From positions 20,422,339 to 20,486,338 of the forward strand of contig CM075189.1 in assembly GCA_037577475.1 (NCBI GenBank): DNA of 64,000 nt, in the 5' to 3' direction. Both the position numbers and the translations under genes were made by a program. This stretch comes from Chaunax sp. Z400 (lineage: Eukaryota; Chordata; Actinopteri; Lophiiformes; Chaunacidae). The notes below the pieces were generated by a model. That model did not search any database. It worked only from the letters and a program-made list of their open reading frames with translations, and was not told where the DNA came from. Below, in pieces: positions 12,819 through 31,306 of the stretch. How positions within the stretch are numbered: the first letter of the stretch is position 1; each line of letters opens with the position of its first letter.

Positions 12819-13027
12819 TCACGTGACAAATATTTAGGTCAAAAGCAAACACCAAAGAGCAGTAATGGTTAACCAACATGCGCTCTCGCTCGTGCACTTA
12901 GCTCGAGCCAGTGCCGCGCTTACAGGCGCGTTCACGTTGTGTATCCAATGTGCGAGCGAGTTCGACAATTCATCATCATTGTCCATTCAATTTCCAACCA
13001 GACGCTGACCTACTCAGAGCTGCTGCA

Positions 13028-13030
<3 letters not shown>
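12819..13030 (+). promoter_or_regulatory. cfl1: cofilin proximal promoter and first exon
   Basis: A CpG-rich stretch ends in exon 1, whose only codon is ATG (13028-13030) followed directly by the donor GTAGGT. It includes a palindromic TCACGTGA (12819-12826, a USF/TFE-type E-box) and several GCG-containing words at 12890-12960. An exon 1 holding only the initiator methionine is the standard cofilin gene structure, which supports both the start and the exon. The transcription start was not located. Confidence 0.55.
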
Positions 13031-19165
<6,135 letters not shown>

Positions 19166-20040
19166 ATATTGCCCTCCCCCCTCCCGGCTTCGATTGTTGA
19201 GGCCTTTCAGACACATCCGTTGGGTTTAGCTGTTCATCATTCCAGATTGGTTTGGAGAAGGGCAAATGCAGAGCCAGCAGCAATTGTGGGACTTTGTGGG
19301 TGGGTTTGGGGTCGACTGAGACAAAAAAACAACAAAAAAGGAAATTCAACAAATGCAGACTGTCATTACAGATAACGCAACATCACGAATATGTACAAAA
19401 CATGCACTAAGGAAAAACATTAATTACATGTGAGGAAGGATGATGATAAATTGAAATACACACATTGTTCATGTTTATGGGCAGGGTTTTGTTCTTTCTT
19501 GGTTCTATTTGAATGATTGCAGGGGGAGTAAGAAAGGGACTGGAAAAAAAGCTCAAGGTTTCCAACCATTGATTCATGATAAGTAATCATTCCTCCTTTT
19601 TTTTTTTTTTTGCCAAACTTCTAGTTAAGTTTTGTAAGTGTGTGTAGTTGAGACTAGGCGAAGTATAAACTAATTCACTCTTGATTGCACAGGATGTAAC
19701 AAAACTTTCTCCGGGGGAACACGGTAATATATATAAATATATTTTTTTGTTTTGTTATTGTTTTTTCCCTTTTTAAACATGCAAATTCCAAAACTTGAGT
19801 GATTCCTTTTTATTTCCAGTTCTGGGTCAGAAAACCATTACATTTGATGTAGTAAATGGACAACATTCCTTGTACTTGTTAAAAACAGGATTCTCTTGAT
19901 TGAACTTTGGTGTTGTGAAGGTTTGATGGGGAGCGATGTGTTTTTGAAAGACTAACGGTCAGAGTTGAGACTGAATATTGAATGGTTGATGTTTTGTATC
20001 GTCTCCTTATCTCTAATAAAAAAGCACTAAACTACTGACT
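19166..20040 (+). other. cfl1: cofilin 3'UTR
   Basis: Follows the TAA at 19163-19165. AATAAA at 20015-20020 is followed by CACTAAACTACTGACTTGTTCTGCTC, a typical cleavage region with a T-rich downstream element. This gives a UTR of about 0.87 kb, typical of cofilin mRNAs. A T-run at 19598-19611 and the repeated TATATAAATATATTTT stretch at about 19728-19746 are notable AT features. Confidence 0.6.
20015..20020 (+). terminator. polyadenylation signal, cofilin
   Basis: AATAAA in a suitable position about 850 bases after the cofilin stop. Confidence 0.6.
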
Positions 20041-20429
20041 TGTTCTGCTCTTTTTACACTTTTGTTACTTGTGAAACACTTGAACCTGCTTTATCAAACT
20101 CTCATGTTTGGTATTCCGTTGTACATCTTTCTCTTTTTGTCCTAAATCTCTATTTAAACTTATTTTGTCCTACTAAAACACAGATATTCAGTTTACTGTA
20201 ATGGAAGACTAAAAAAACAGCAGATAATTACACCTAAGAACTTGAACCAAAGGTTTATCATTTTTGTTTGAAATAATTTCCTGCAAATAGCTAATCAATT
20301 AATTTGGCTCTAATTCAATTTAACCAAACCAGAGTAAATCCTTGTTCTAATCCATTGATGCTGCAATACCCAATGTGACCACAGGAGGGAATCCCAACAC
20401 CACTTCAGAGTAAAGTCAAAACCAGGGAC

Positions 20430-21053
20430 ACAACCACTTTAAATCTGTTTATTAAAATATATCAAGCATTTTTCAAAAAATAAAACTAACACACTGTCTC
20501 TCCAGCCCACACTGAGAGGAGCATCGGTGGTGTCCAAACCTGAATGACCTTGAGCTATAAAAAATACCAACCATCTCCTCAAAGTTTGAAAAGTGAGTGA
20601 GAAAAAAGATGTAACATCAATATGAGAAGAGATCGCCTTCATCCACAGCATGAAAATAATCCGGTGCTGCTGAAACTCTGCACACACCAGGAGTGTTTTT
20701 TTTCCCCTTGTAAAGAGTGGTTTGTGTTAAACATTGAATGTGTTGTTAATCCGACTGTGAGCAAAGATATTAAAAGATTCTGTGGGGATGCTTCACAGGC
20801 AGATTTGTTTAATAGGCCCAGAGGTTACAGGGAGAAGATTGACCACATGACAGAAATAATGAAGTCACTGAGTAGATCTGTTCTACTGGTGTGTCTCTGA
20901 TGGGTGTTTATTTTTGTCTGGAGTTTATCACGTTTCACTCTTCTTTAAGGGGAAATGAGACGGTCCACCCTTTTTTCTTCCAGTCAGTTTCTGCTTTCAT
21001 GCATTTTTCATGCAAACCTTCTCCTTGCTCTTTTTGTCCTACCTTTGTCCTTC
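20430..21053 (-). other. prss23: probable prss23 3'UTR
   Basis: Reading the minus strand, AATAAA lies at 20453-20448, about 0.6 kb beyond the prss23 stop codon. The cofilin and prss23 transcripts would therefore end tail-to-tail about 0.4 kb apart. No coding content was seen in this stretch. Confidence 0.45.
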
Positions 21054-22214
21054 CTAGTGCTGGACGCAGTCCAGACGGTTACCATGCACCCAGTAACAGA
21101 TCTGAGCAAATTTCAAAGGAGTGATGCGCACAGCCACATTGTAATCCTGGTTCTCTCCGTCTATCTCCAACCACTGGTGTCCGGAGAAAATGCCAATGAC
21201 TTTCCTTTCCCAGCGCCCTAAACCGTTGTCCCACACTCTTCCATACACCCCAGAGCCGCTGGCTCCAGGTCGGGCATCACAGTGCTGGTATATCAGGTCA
21301 CTGGACTCTCCTTCTACAGGACAAAATCTGTACACCAGCTCACCGGACCTGTCGCTGTCAAAACCAGAGAAGTGGACGCGCTTCCCTGCCAAGTCATCAG
21401 AGGAGGGAGCCACAGAGAGGTGCATGAAAGGCCGTCTGTGAGGCCAACGCAGCTCAAGCAGAGCGTAATCAAAATCCATGCTGATCTCCTGAGGGCCGAG
21501 GATCCAACCCTTTGGCACGCGAGTGCGTTTCACCCTCACCCAGCGGACCAGAGGTTTCTTGGCAGAAGTGAAGGCAGCTTTGGTGCCATTGATGGATGGA
21601 GGAATTAAAAAGCCTACCCTGAGCTTCCGTGCCCCCTTGACATAATCCTTCCCATCATGCACACAGTGGGCAGCTGTGAGGACGTGTTGTTGAGACACAA
21701 GAACACCAGTGCAGCCGGTGGAGATCCGCACAGCCGTGGAGAAAGGGTAGTCCAAGAGGAAGTTGTCACCTTTGATGTTAAAGCGTCCATCTGCTCCGTA
21801 GATCTGCCGCCTCACACGTTTGTGTCTAGACTTCCTTGTTGGTCCTCTCCTCTGTGGAGGTTGAGCAAAGTGACCCATATACTCCTCGAACTCCTCATCT
21901 CCTTCCACATCTACAGTAGTGAACGTGCGGGAGCCGTCGGCGTACAGCGTCTCAAAAGCCAGTTTCTCTGTGAGCTGCTCCAGCTGCGCCTCCGTTTCTC
22001 CTCTGTGGAAGCAGCTGGAGTTGCAGTGAGTGGTGAAGTCTAGCTGAGTGGGAGCACTGAAGTGGGAGCGGATGAGAGGCATCGGTGCATGAGGGATCAG
22101 CGTGGGGATGTGGACAGGCGAACGGTGAGGAGGGTGCAGAAATGACAGGGTGAGAGGGAGGAGGAGCTGGAGAAGCAGGTAAGTCAGGAAGGAGCTCTCA
22201 CGTGGCGTCATCAT
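21054..22214 (-). CDS. prss23: secreted serine protease, PRSS23 family
   Basis: A single coding exon of 386 residues, against 383 in human PRSS23. An upstream methionine at 22277 is in frame, but on the minus strand TTTTCTGTGTCGTTGCAG is a strong splice acceptor ending at 22229, and the first ATG after it (22214) opens a signal peptide (residues about 9-25, Leu-rich), so 22214 is the start. Seen: a cysteine-rich propeptide segment, a basic RKSRHKRVRRQ segment (residues 127-137) just before IYGADGRF that looks like a furin-type activation site, trypsin-fold triad His183 (LTAAHC), Asp249 (DFDYALLEL) and Ser319 (PGASGSGVY), and the family C terminus QICYWVHGN-LDC. Known: PRSS23 is an atypical secreted protease linked to tissue remodelling; its substrates are poorly defined. 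The intact Ser319 separates it from PRSS35, whose active serine is replaced. A fish paralogue suffix is possible. Confidence 0.93.
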   Translation of the reverse strand: MMTPRESSFLTYLLLQLLLPLTLSFLHPPHRSPVHIPTLIPHAPMPLIRSHFSAPTQLDFTTHCNSSCFHRGETEAQLEQLTEKLAFETLYADGSRTFTTVDVEGDEEFEEYMGHFAQPPQRRGPTRKSRHKRVRRQIYGADGRFNIKGDNFLLDYPFSTAVRISTGCTGVLVSQQHVLTAAHCVHDGKDYVKGARKLRVGFLIPPSINGTKAAFTSAKKPLVRWVRVKRTRVPKGWILGPQEISMDFDYALLELRWPHRRPFMHLSVAPSSDDLAGKRVHFSGFDSDRSGELVYRFCPVEGESSDLIYQHCDARPGASGSGVYGRVWDNGLGRWERKVIGIFSGHQWLEIDGENQDYNVAVRITPLKFAQICYWVHGNRLDCVQH

Positions 22215-22228
22215 GGCGATGGAATACG

Positions 22229-22274
22229 CTGCAACGACACAGAAAATAATCACATAAGAAAAAGTTCTTATCCT

Positions 22275-22314
<40 letters not shown>

Positions 22315-23969
22315 TATGAGCTCCTACATGTTTGTCAAGAAAACAACGGGTGAAAACCCTCACAAAGAGTCTTACAGACACACAAACTAATCCCACATAA
22401 ATCTGGACTCTTTCACAGTTGATTATAAATAGCAGTGCCTATGCAACTGAGGTCAGCTTGCAAAATCTAATGGCGTAACACAGGCCTCAGACTCATATGG
22501 TGTGGTGAGGCAACAATGACTCATTTGTTCCTATAATATAGATTACCAGGAAAATAGAATTTCAGCCTAACGGAAACAAACAAGCATTTTTTTTATGTCC
22601 GTCTGGTACAAAAGGAACAAATGCAAAGAGTGAAGTGGTCACACACCTCACTGAGATGCCATAACATAGCTGAGTGATTGAGCTCTAAGGGGACTGAAAT
22701 GCAGCGTGTGATTGCTTGAAGTACAATTTTAATAAAACATTTCCTATACACATAATATACAAGACAAAATTCTGCATGATAAGAAGACTGTACAGGTAAA
22801 CAGGAAGTTAGAATGCAAACTCTCCAATCAAATATAAGTTAAGAGGTAAGATGGTGTTTATCATCAAACATTAACTACTTCACAGTGTGCGCTGGGGCTT
22901 TCAGAGAAGATTAACAGGGACAAGGAGATACTTGATCCCTTCTAAAGGCTGTGGACCCCGAGGCACTCATGGCACGAAGAGAGCAGGTGTGTAAAAAAAG
23001 TGAAAAGAAACAAGTCGAGGCACGGTGGTAAAGCAGAGCATTATTCCTCTAGAAGAGCAGGGTGGGGCCTCTTCACACACCTATGCGCCGTCCCAAAGGA
23101 CACTACAAAGGAGGCAGATTTACAAGAATGAGCTCCTGTAGGCAGAGAAAGTGTATATTTCCGTCCATGCTGACGTGTCAGACACATGACAGCTGTAGTA
23201 GAAAATGACACCAGTAACAGAAGATGTTAAGTGGTAAATTGGCGGGTGAAGAAGTGTATTAAACAAGCTGTGGTAAAACAGATGTCGTCTACGCAAAGCC
23301 ATGAAATAACCGTTTTCTCAGAGCCCAAATGTCAGTGTTGAAACACATTGTCTGACTCTCGAGAAAGTTCTTAAGAGACCGCAGCTCTTCCCAAAGTTTT
23401 AGAGGCTCATTCTGATGGAAACCACAGGGATTTAATTCAGAAAACATGCCTGTGTAAAAGTGACAACATATGACTGGAGGCAAGATGCTGGGAGATCATT
23501 GAGTTTTGGGCTGAGGAGCTTGGAGCTTGATGACCTATGGCGCATCCTTAAAGAGCAAAAAGTAGAGGAAATATTCTCACAGCTAATGTATTGTATAGAA
23601 AATTGAAAATACAAAAGTCTACGATTTCAATACACGAATAACACAGGCAGGTATCTGGTCTGAAGCCTGTAGAAGACCCTCTAATCAACATCTAAATGCA
23701 ATCTCGTCTTGTCTGAGAGTTAAAAGAAGTTCATCTCCTTCTAACATATGTCAAAGAAACACAAGATGTTTAACTGGGTAGATGGTTTAATAATGATAGG
23801 ACCAATAAATAGTATGGAAACACATAAGGAAACGCCTGAAACCTCATACAGACATCCCTTATTTAATCTTTGATCATATACTTCACCATAATATCTTATT
23901 ATCTAAAGACTCAAAAAGCCCTGTGGTATGTCTAAAATCAAAGTCAAACCATTACATTTAATACATTAC
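22229..23969 (-). other. probable prss23 5' intron
   Basis: Bounded by the strong acceptor at 22229-22230 and a tentative donor GAG|GTAATG at 23970/23969. It contains a long (CT)n tract (as read on the minus strand) at 22312-22276. No coding exon was seen. The donor is the weak part of this call. Confidence 0.4.
22276..22312. repeat. (AG)n microsatellite about 46 bp upstream of the prss23 acceptor
   Basis: About 18 AG units on the plus strand, that is a (CT)n pyrimidine run on the transcribed strand, ending 46 bases before the acceptor AG at 22230-22229. Confidence 0.95.
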
Positions 23970-24340
23970 CTCCTTATTGGAGATCCGTGCTTACATCCCA
24001 GTCAAGTTTTCCTCCCCATTGAATGAGTCGTCCAGGATCATTTCCCAGGTTTTCCTCATTACCGGTAACCGGCAGGTTGTTTCTCCCTCCACTCCGTCCG
24101 TCCTAGAGAAGGAGACTCCTGCTCGCTCTTTTACAGCGTGTGCAAATAAAGCGACAGATGCTGAGCCTCTGGATGTCAGGACCGTCAGTGCTTCTCCTCA
24201 GACCTGCCCAGCTCAGACAGTGAGCCACAAATAAAAGCCTCCTGTCTGAAAAGAAGTGTTTACCCTCTGCAGCGTCCGGCCTCACGGTCCTAGCGCCCCG
24301 TCACCGCCAGCCTGTCCGCTGGGGGGGGGGGGGGCAGTCA
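23970..24340 (-). promoter_or_regulatory. prss23: putative prss23 promoter and non-coding first exon
   Basis: The most CG-containing sequence upstream of prss23 on the minus strand, bounded by a candidate donor at 23970/23969 and by a run of 14 G (plus strand, 24321-24334). PRSS23 genes, as I recall them, have a non-coding first exon and a single coding exon, which fits. Exact exon edges and the transcription start are not determined. Confidence 0.35.
24321..24334 (+). repeat. G14 homopolymer
   Basis: Fourteen consecutive G bases inside the putative prss23 promoter. Likely length-variable and error-prone in sequencing. Confidence 0.9.
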
Positions 24341-27300
24341 TTAGCTGGTGGGTGGCTGCCGGTTTGATAGGAACCAGCCTATTCTCACACTTAAAATGTA
24401 TTTTTACATTCATGACATGTAATGTAAGCTGGACAAAATCAGATATAAGTGCAGACAGATATATCATTATTAAAGACATTTATATTAGACAGATTTGATC
24501 ATTTTCAGATATCCTTTAAAGGCTAACAACATACCAGAAGGCTAACATTAAAATGCTGGCAGAGAGCCCTTAATTTTTAACGTGATCATCATCTTAGCAA
24601 AATAAGTAAATGAATAAAAATAAATGAATAAATAAAACTTTGACCCAATCATAACTAGAGGAAAAGTGAAGGGATCACTAAAGTTAATAGGTTTAATCAT
24701 GAGGTTGAGGAGGCAATCCATGTAATTATGCATATCATGTTATACCATAAGTAGCCTAAGCCAATTTAAGATTTAAGGCTAAATCATGTTCAACTGTGCG
24801 AGCAGCTTTGTGAGGCTGTCCCTGGAACTGTCGATTTGTAGGCTTACAATAATTGGTGGATTCAAGTGGGAGACATCAACTTCAATTGCAGCTGCAATTA
24901 TAGCATTTCAGTCAACCAAATATTTGATATATTTTTTCACTCATGCCAATTTCACAAGTTACTACACGAACCTACCAGATGTTTCACTTTGACTGAGCAG
25001 CAGAACAAACCCAGAGTATTCTTAAAAAGAACGACAATCACTTGTTTGCATTTCTAAAGCAAAACATCAGCAAATATTTTTATTTTCTTTTAAAAGCTAA
25101 GAGACTAATCAATTTTAACGTTGGAAACAATTAAATTTTTCAGTCAACAAACAGAATAATTGCCATTTTGTAGCTTGACTCCACATATGCTTATTGCGTG
25201 GATTGTAAGTTCATATGCTTTTTCTTACTTTGCAGAACTTAAACCAAACATTTCAGTCAAGTTTCAAATTCAAAGCTGCACGAAAACAGCTGTGTTTTTA
25301 GAACGGTATGATACCAAAGCATGTTTTAAGACTTTATACTGTCATATTGTTCAGATTAGGTCTTGACCAACTGCAGAATCTTCGGTTTAGCTCTGTTATG
25401 ACCAAAACATTCAACATCCAGCGCAATGAATCAAAACAACTGATGATTTAATGACAGTTACAAGTAACAAATCATAAGTGTTTATATTCTTCATCGCATC
25501 ATGCATTTAGCACTGTCATTGGTAGCCTACAGCTACATCCAAGCAAGAAACGTCTTGTTTCCCGCATTACTGTATTATCACATGTGCCAGGAGCTACGAT
25601 AGGCAGAGGTGGAATAACTTCTGTATGCTCAGAGATTGTAACTCGCAGGCATTTCATCTTTCTGCTGCCTGACCTTGATCTCCATGAGGTCTTTCATCTC
25701 TCATTCAGGGTCTGTGCGAACCTGTGGAATTTGGGAAGCTCTCAGCTGACGCTCCCATTGGGTTTTTGAAGTTTCAGGGGTGCCGAAACAGAGCTCTTAG
25801 TCACAGCGACAGCGCTTTCAGGAATGCTGAGGAATCTCCCAACAAGGACACAAGTCAGGCTGTCAGCACAATGTGGCTCCTGTTGTCCTCGGAGTAAATG
25901 TCACCCGAGAGGAGACACTGACCCAACCTGCTCCTCACCCTTGTAATGAAAGTCTTCAGTTGCACTGCTCCTGCACTGAGATTGTGTAGTGTCGACAGAT
26001 TAAGTGTAAAATATATTCTCTCAGAAATTTACAGGCAAATCATTGTGGATGGGAAGTAAGGAGGGAAAAATGACCAGAGAGGTGTAAATGTGTGACTCTT
26101 TAAGCATGCTGTGTGTGATGATAGTATCACAGCCTGTCTCTCTGCTAAACAGAGCTGGCTGAAGGGATTGTGCATGAGCAACCTGGCTATTTCTCTGTGG
26201 ATCCATCTTTTCCCATCCTCTTCACTCTTCCTCACAGAAAGTTCTGCTCATAATCTGCCAAAAATACAGGACAAAAGCTACAGTTATTAGAGACAATTTC
26301 TGGGCTCTTAACAGTGTGCAGACCTCGTTCTTTTTTTCACTCAGATCAACACTACTCTCATGTCAAAACTATTAGCCACTTAGGATAGGTCAGACTACAA
26401 ACTGCAGAGACTGCAGACAGGAAAAACAACATGCTCTCTGTCTTAAGGTAAGAAATTCCGTTTACAAGCACTTCTAAAGCTCAGCAGTTAATGCAGTACA
26501 TCTTTTTGGTTTAATCTGTACAAAAACTTAAATGCAAAAATGACAAATTATAGGTTTACAGGAGGCAGTCCCACAAATTACTCTCAGCATGACTATAAAT
26601 TGCTGTTGTTTGTGTACAAATTAAACAAACAGGTATAATGAATAAATTAAGGAGCTTTTGAGGGGCTGGTTGGCGAGTTGTTTCCCCCTGTTTCTACAAG
26701 GGCCTGTGGCCTTTAAAACAAGCTCCCAGCACCCTTTGGGTGCAAGAAATGGGAAAGAGTACATTTCTGGTCGGACACAGGTCCAATACAGACACTCACA
26801 GTACACATTTTGGACTGTTAATTCACCTGGATCGTATTTTCTTTGGCATTTGGAATGTCACTCAATTGAATGCTTGAACTTGTCAACTGGATTATCTTTA
26901 AGTGGGACATGATTTCTGAAAAGAGACATTGCTGTTAAGTTTTTCAAATGAATTTGTTTGGCCCTTTGAGCACCACAAGCAAAGTACCATCTAGTTCCAT
27001 TGTATTCGAGAGAAGGCAGATATCACTACAGCTGATGCCTCAAAAACTCAGCAACTCACACCAACGTACAACGTAATAGATGGATGAATAGCTCTACGAG
27101 TAAGAGGGAAAATATGTATTTCTGACTAGGGGGAGACTTTCTATCATTTTTGATAAGACAAACATCCCAGTTTCTCCACCAACAAACCAGAACAAACAGT
27201 AGATAACTACTACACTACTGTCTCTGGTGGTTGTCAAAATAAGTTTTGGAAAATTCGGAGGATGACGAAAACTAAATAATAAAATATCTACAGATTTAAG

Positions 27301-27713
27301 ACTAGAGTGAGTGGTGTGTGTGTTTTCCTCATCTTTATCACTGTGGTCCTGAAGGTCAGTGACCTCCACACAGTAGCCCTCTCTGACCCAGACTCACATT
27401 CTCACACTTTCCAAGATGATTCATTTAAGAAAACAAAAAGAAAATACCTCAGAGCCCCAGCTTTTACCCTCTCAAGGGAAACAGCGGTCGTGTTCACTTT
27501 TCAGGGAAGTCTGCCACTGCGTGACATGTCAGAGGGGAAAACAATTAGATGAATTCTAAAAGGTTATGTATCACTTGTTCTTGACTTTCTTTGTAATTAT
27601 TAAGTGTTTGTGCAGCATTCCTTAATTTATGTCATCACTGGTAGTTGTTGGGGCTGAGCTTGTTCAGCCTGGAGGAAAGCGGCGCGGAGGATTCCAGAAG
27701 AGTGAGTTCACGC

Positions 27714-27730
27714 TGTGTGTGTGTGTGTGT
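27714..27730. repeat. (TG)n microsatellite
   Basis: Eight TG units followed by an imperfect CTGTGTGCGC extension. Confidence 0.85.
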
Positions 27731-28439
27731 CTGTGTGCGCAGGCATACCTTAAATTTCCATGGAAATGGTGCTGTGGTGCTGAGCACAAGTCATAGCCTG
27801 TAATATTTCCATATCCCTCGTAGATCTTTCCTCATGTTCAAACTAGACTGATTAAATACATTTGTATAAGACAGTGAAAGATGTGGCCCCCTCTCCTTGT
27901 TCAAATGCCAGCATGGTCGGCCGAGTGATCAGGATTTATGTGACCATTCAGCTAACATGCTGTGAGGGCCCCACAACAGTTTCTGTAAGCAAATGGGATT
28001 TATTAACTGGATCACAGGGTGTTCTCTGGACTCTTTAATCTGATAATTGGCTTTAGATTTAAACAAACCATCTGTGCTTTAAAACAGGAGAGTGAAGTTT
28101 TTATAACAGGCCTGTAGCTCTTGACCAGACTCTCAGGGGCCATTTACAAGACAACCATTACACCCAAAATTTTTTTAGTTGCATTTGGCACGAGAACGGC
28201 GTTTTCGGGCCTCTGAAAACGCAAACTTTTGAAATGGCTTCCAGAGTGTAATCCTTTGAAAACACCACCCTACCGTTATCGTGTGAACGGGCATAACAAA
28301 AATCCACTGAAAATCCACTTCATGCTTGTCTATTACAATTCCAGTCTAATGCGTGTTCAGCGGAGATGCATTATTTACATGTACACAAATACTCAATCCA
28401 CCACTACGTCGATGGAGGATAACCTACAGACGTTTTTGG

Positions 28440-28580
28440 ACCAGACCTGGGAGAACAAACAGGTGGTGGGAAAACTTAGTCAATGGCGTTGTGGACGAAG
28501 ACAGTTGGAAAGAAAAGTTCCGTATTTCCAAAGCCCCCCTTGTTGCACTGAGCAAAGAACTTCGTCCTTACATTGAGGGG
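28440..28580 (+). pseudogene. Harbinger-type transposase N-terminal fragment
   Basis: An open frame reads RWWENLVNGVVDEDSW..F-ISKAPLVALSKELRPYIEG. That is the WW-x-N-(F/L)-x(n)-W-(K/R)-E-(N/K)-FR-x(S)-(K/R)...ELRP(Y/F)I pattern I recall from the start of fish and plant PIF/Harbinger transposases. The frame is then cut off by the nested element starting about 28587. The catalytic DDE part is not present in the window. The upstream frame is shifted (an ATG at 28412 leads into another frame). Confidence 0.6.
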
Positions 28581-28586
28581 AGAATT

Positions 28587-29075
28587 TCATTTCCACTGCG
28601 TGTTACCAGCTCGACTGGACTCGACTGGACTCTACGAGCCTGTTTTGTGTTTCCATTAGGTAAAAAGTACCTGGTACTACTTTTTTAGTACCTGCTCTGC
28701 TGCGGTTCCAAACGAGCCAAGCAGGTACTAAAAGGTCACATGAAATGTTACAGACCACTGATTGGTCAATGCCCGGCATGCAAGGAGTATCCTGCACAGC
28801 ACAAATCAATGCCCGCCATATTCAAACAGCAAAGCTGCTTTAGCGACCGTATTGCAGCCACTATATTGAGGAGGTGCAGATGTTCCTGTCTTAAACAGCT
28901 GATGGGAGGATCGCGAGAGGTGTGTGTCGTGTTGATGACCACGCCACGGCAGTTTTGCCCGGCACCCATCTACCCTGAGGAGGTACCATCCTGCAATGGA
29001 AAACGACTGGCAGAAAAGTTCCAGATACCAAGGCGAGTTGAGTTGAGTAGAGCCGGTACCACGCAAAGGAAATGC
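28587..29075. mobile_element. nested MITE-like element with about 25-bp inverted termini
   Basis: Left terminus CATTTCCACTGCGTGTTACC then AGCTCGACT. The right terminus read on the minus strand is GCATTTCCTTTGCGTGGTACC then GGCTCTACT. Subterminal tandem CGACTGGACT / CAACTCAACTC repeats and short GGTACC-centred palindromes occur near both ends. About 489 bp, non-coding. It lies inside the Harbinger-like relic, so it inserted later. A clear target-site duplication was not found. Confidence 0.65.
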
Positions 29076-31306
29076 GGCTAAATATAAGTTTACCAGCTGG
29101 CATTTAAAAAAAGGTAAAATGTACTTTGTATTATTTAAGTGACAAGGGAAGACTATGAAAAGCAGTGAATGCCTTTGGCTCATCACGACCGACTGTATTG
29201 GTCATAGTCAGGCAAGAATGCTGGGCCATCGGTCCAAAATACACCAAGCTGTATTTGTGCGCAGGCGCGTGAAGTTATTCTATAGTGTTGACTTTGAAAA
29301 GTTGCACCACCAATCACTGCCGGGCTTGCATACTACAGCGTTTTCAGTTTTTGCAGAGTCGTGTGTACGGGATCATTTTGAAAACGTCATGTGAACACAG
29401 AAGTTTCAAGTTTTGAGAAAGCAAAGGAAAGCAAAGTTGTATAAACGGGGCCTCAGTCTGATCCTTTCGGGAAGGCAGAAACCAGAGAGCAGTTTTTTTT
29501 ATAAGGGATACTGTGAATACATCACCAAAGCCATCCTATCCTGTCTATCTGTCCTCCATATCCCCTCATCAACAGGTCAAAGCTGAGGAGACATTTTCCA
29601 CATTTCAAAACACATGTTGTTGCCACACTTGATAAAACAATTAATCTGTGCCAAGAATGACCTTTTCAGAGATTTTATTTTCCTCTCTAGCAGATATCTC
29701 ATCCTCCTGTTAAGCAGATACCCTTCCTGCCATTAGTCCCCGGTTCTCCTGCAGGGCCATGTGGGTACGTATTCAGCCCGACTTCCCCTCAACATGATGT
29801 CATTTCAGTTTGGCTGCATGAGCTGTAAAAGGAAAGGGGTGAAAAAAGAAAAAAGACAGTTAGCAAAAACACAACTAAGGAATGCAAACTGAGTAAGATG
29901 AAATCCATCAGGAGGGAGGCGGAGAGAGTGTCTCCTCATATGTGACCTAGTCTGAAATCATGGAAAGGTGTAGGAGGCAGTCTCCCCATTTGGTCATCCC
30001 AAATGATATGCTCAACTTCTAACCTCTCATACTATCCTGAAAACATGTCTTTGGCCTGGATAAATGTAAAGGAGGCATCTGTTGGCGTAATCAAGTGATA
30101 TAATGGTTACAGAGGGGCAAAATAAATCCTCTTATCACTGTTAAGTAACTTCACAGATCGTTCTCAAATTAGTTAAAATGCTGGTTTTCTGTAGAAGGCT
30201 GTTGGCCACAGATATGCTAATAGAAAAACAACTGCATTTGAAAAAAAAATTCTCAGTAAAGTGTTGTTGAAGAAAAATATGCTGTCCACTTGGGAAATTA
30301 ACAAAAGGAAATAAAAATCCTCTATTCCCATGAAAAAATACTTCACACACAACATCCCACTGTGATGAAAAGACCGATGTCAAAATATTTGAGGGGAACT
30401 CAAGAATGACGTGAATGTGGGTTTAATATTTGGCTAATTTGAATTGATACCACATGGGAGGAATCACTTAGGGAATGCTAGAAATCTTATGACATGTGAG
30501 TTGTTTGATGAGACCAGAAGTGTATCTCCGTTGTTGCTCACCAGTGATAATTGAAGTCAAAGGGTCTGGGGTCACAGACAGCCAAACAGCTGTTACACAT
30601 TGTGGGGAAATGGAATCATGCATCTTCAAGTAGATGACAGGCTGACTCAAAGCAAAACTGTATTTATCACACCAGAACCGTAAATAGAGAGAAATCATCA
30701 AGGTTGTGATAAAAACATAAAAAAAACTCGACTGCAAACCACTGAGGATGGATCAAACTTCCGCAAGCTGTTCCCATGGAAAAACCGAAACAGAAAGCAC
30801 TCAGGTAATTTGAGTGGAAGAACAAATCTTCTGTTAAAGACTCTGTAAACAGACCCAAATATTTACAGCCTCAGCCTAGAGAACATTCCCGCTGACGCTC
30901 TTCTGTATGAGCCTCTCCTTCACGCACAGAGACATCAGTTTACTCTTACCCTCCACCTGCATGTTGCTGATTGACCCCTTAAGCATGCGAGTATGATTGT
31001 TGTCGTCCAGTGAACTACTGCAGTCATATTTCACCTATTCTTTAGCAAACTCATGTCTATATATCAATATTCCAGACAACCTAACAAGTCACCTCATCAT
31101 GACTGTAATCAATAATGTAAACCCAAGCCCAGTCAGTACCTTTCATATTAATTCATCAGATTTAAGGCATAAAAGTATCTTTAAATACCTCCAAAAAAAA
31201 TGTATATTCATAATATATACTTTGTTTTCTATCACTGCATTTCTGCCATTACTAACTTGTGCTAATTTAACCATCCAGTGGTTACGGAGCAACATTAGCC
31301 GACTCA

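Larger units (their letters stand above)
28136..29452. mobile_element. PIF/Harbinger-like DNA transposon relic
   Basis: The ends resemble each other inverted: GGGGCCATTTAC..ACAAC at the left, and the minus strand reads GGCCCCGTTTATACAAC at the right. Each is flanked outside by TCA, a possible 3-bp target duplication (Harbinger elements make 3-bp duplications, though usually TWA). Internal landmarks such as GAAAACGC words near both ends support one element. It holds a transposase N-terminal fragment at 28440-28580 and is interrupted by a second inverted-repeat element at 28587-29075. The rest of the transposase is missing, so it is inactive. Superfamily assignment rests on the protein fragment. 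Confidence 0.6.
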
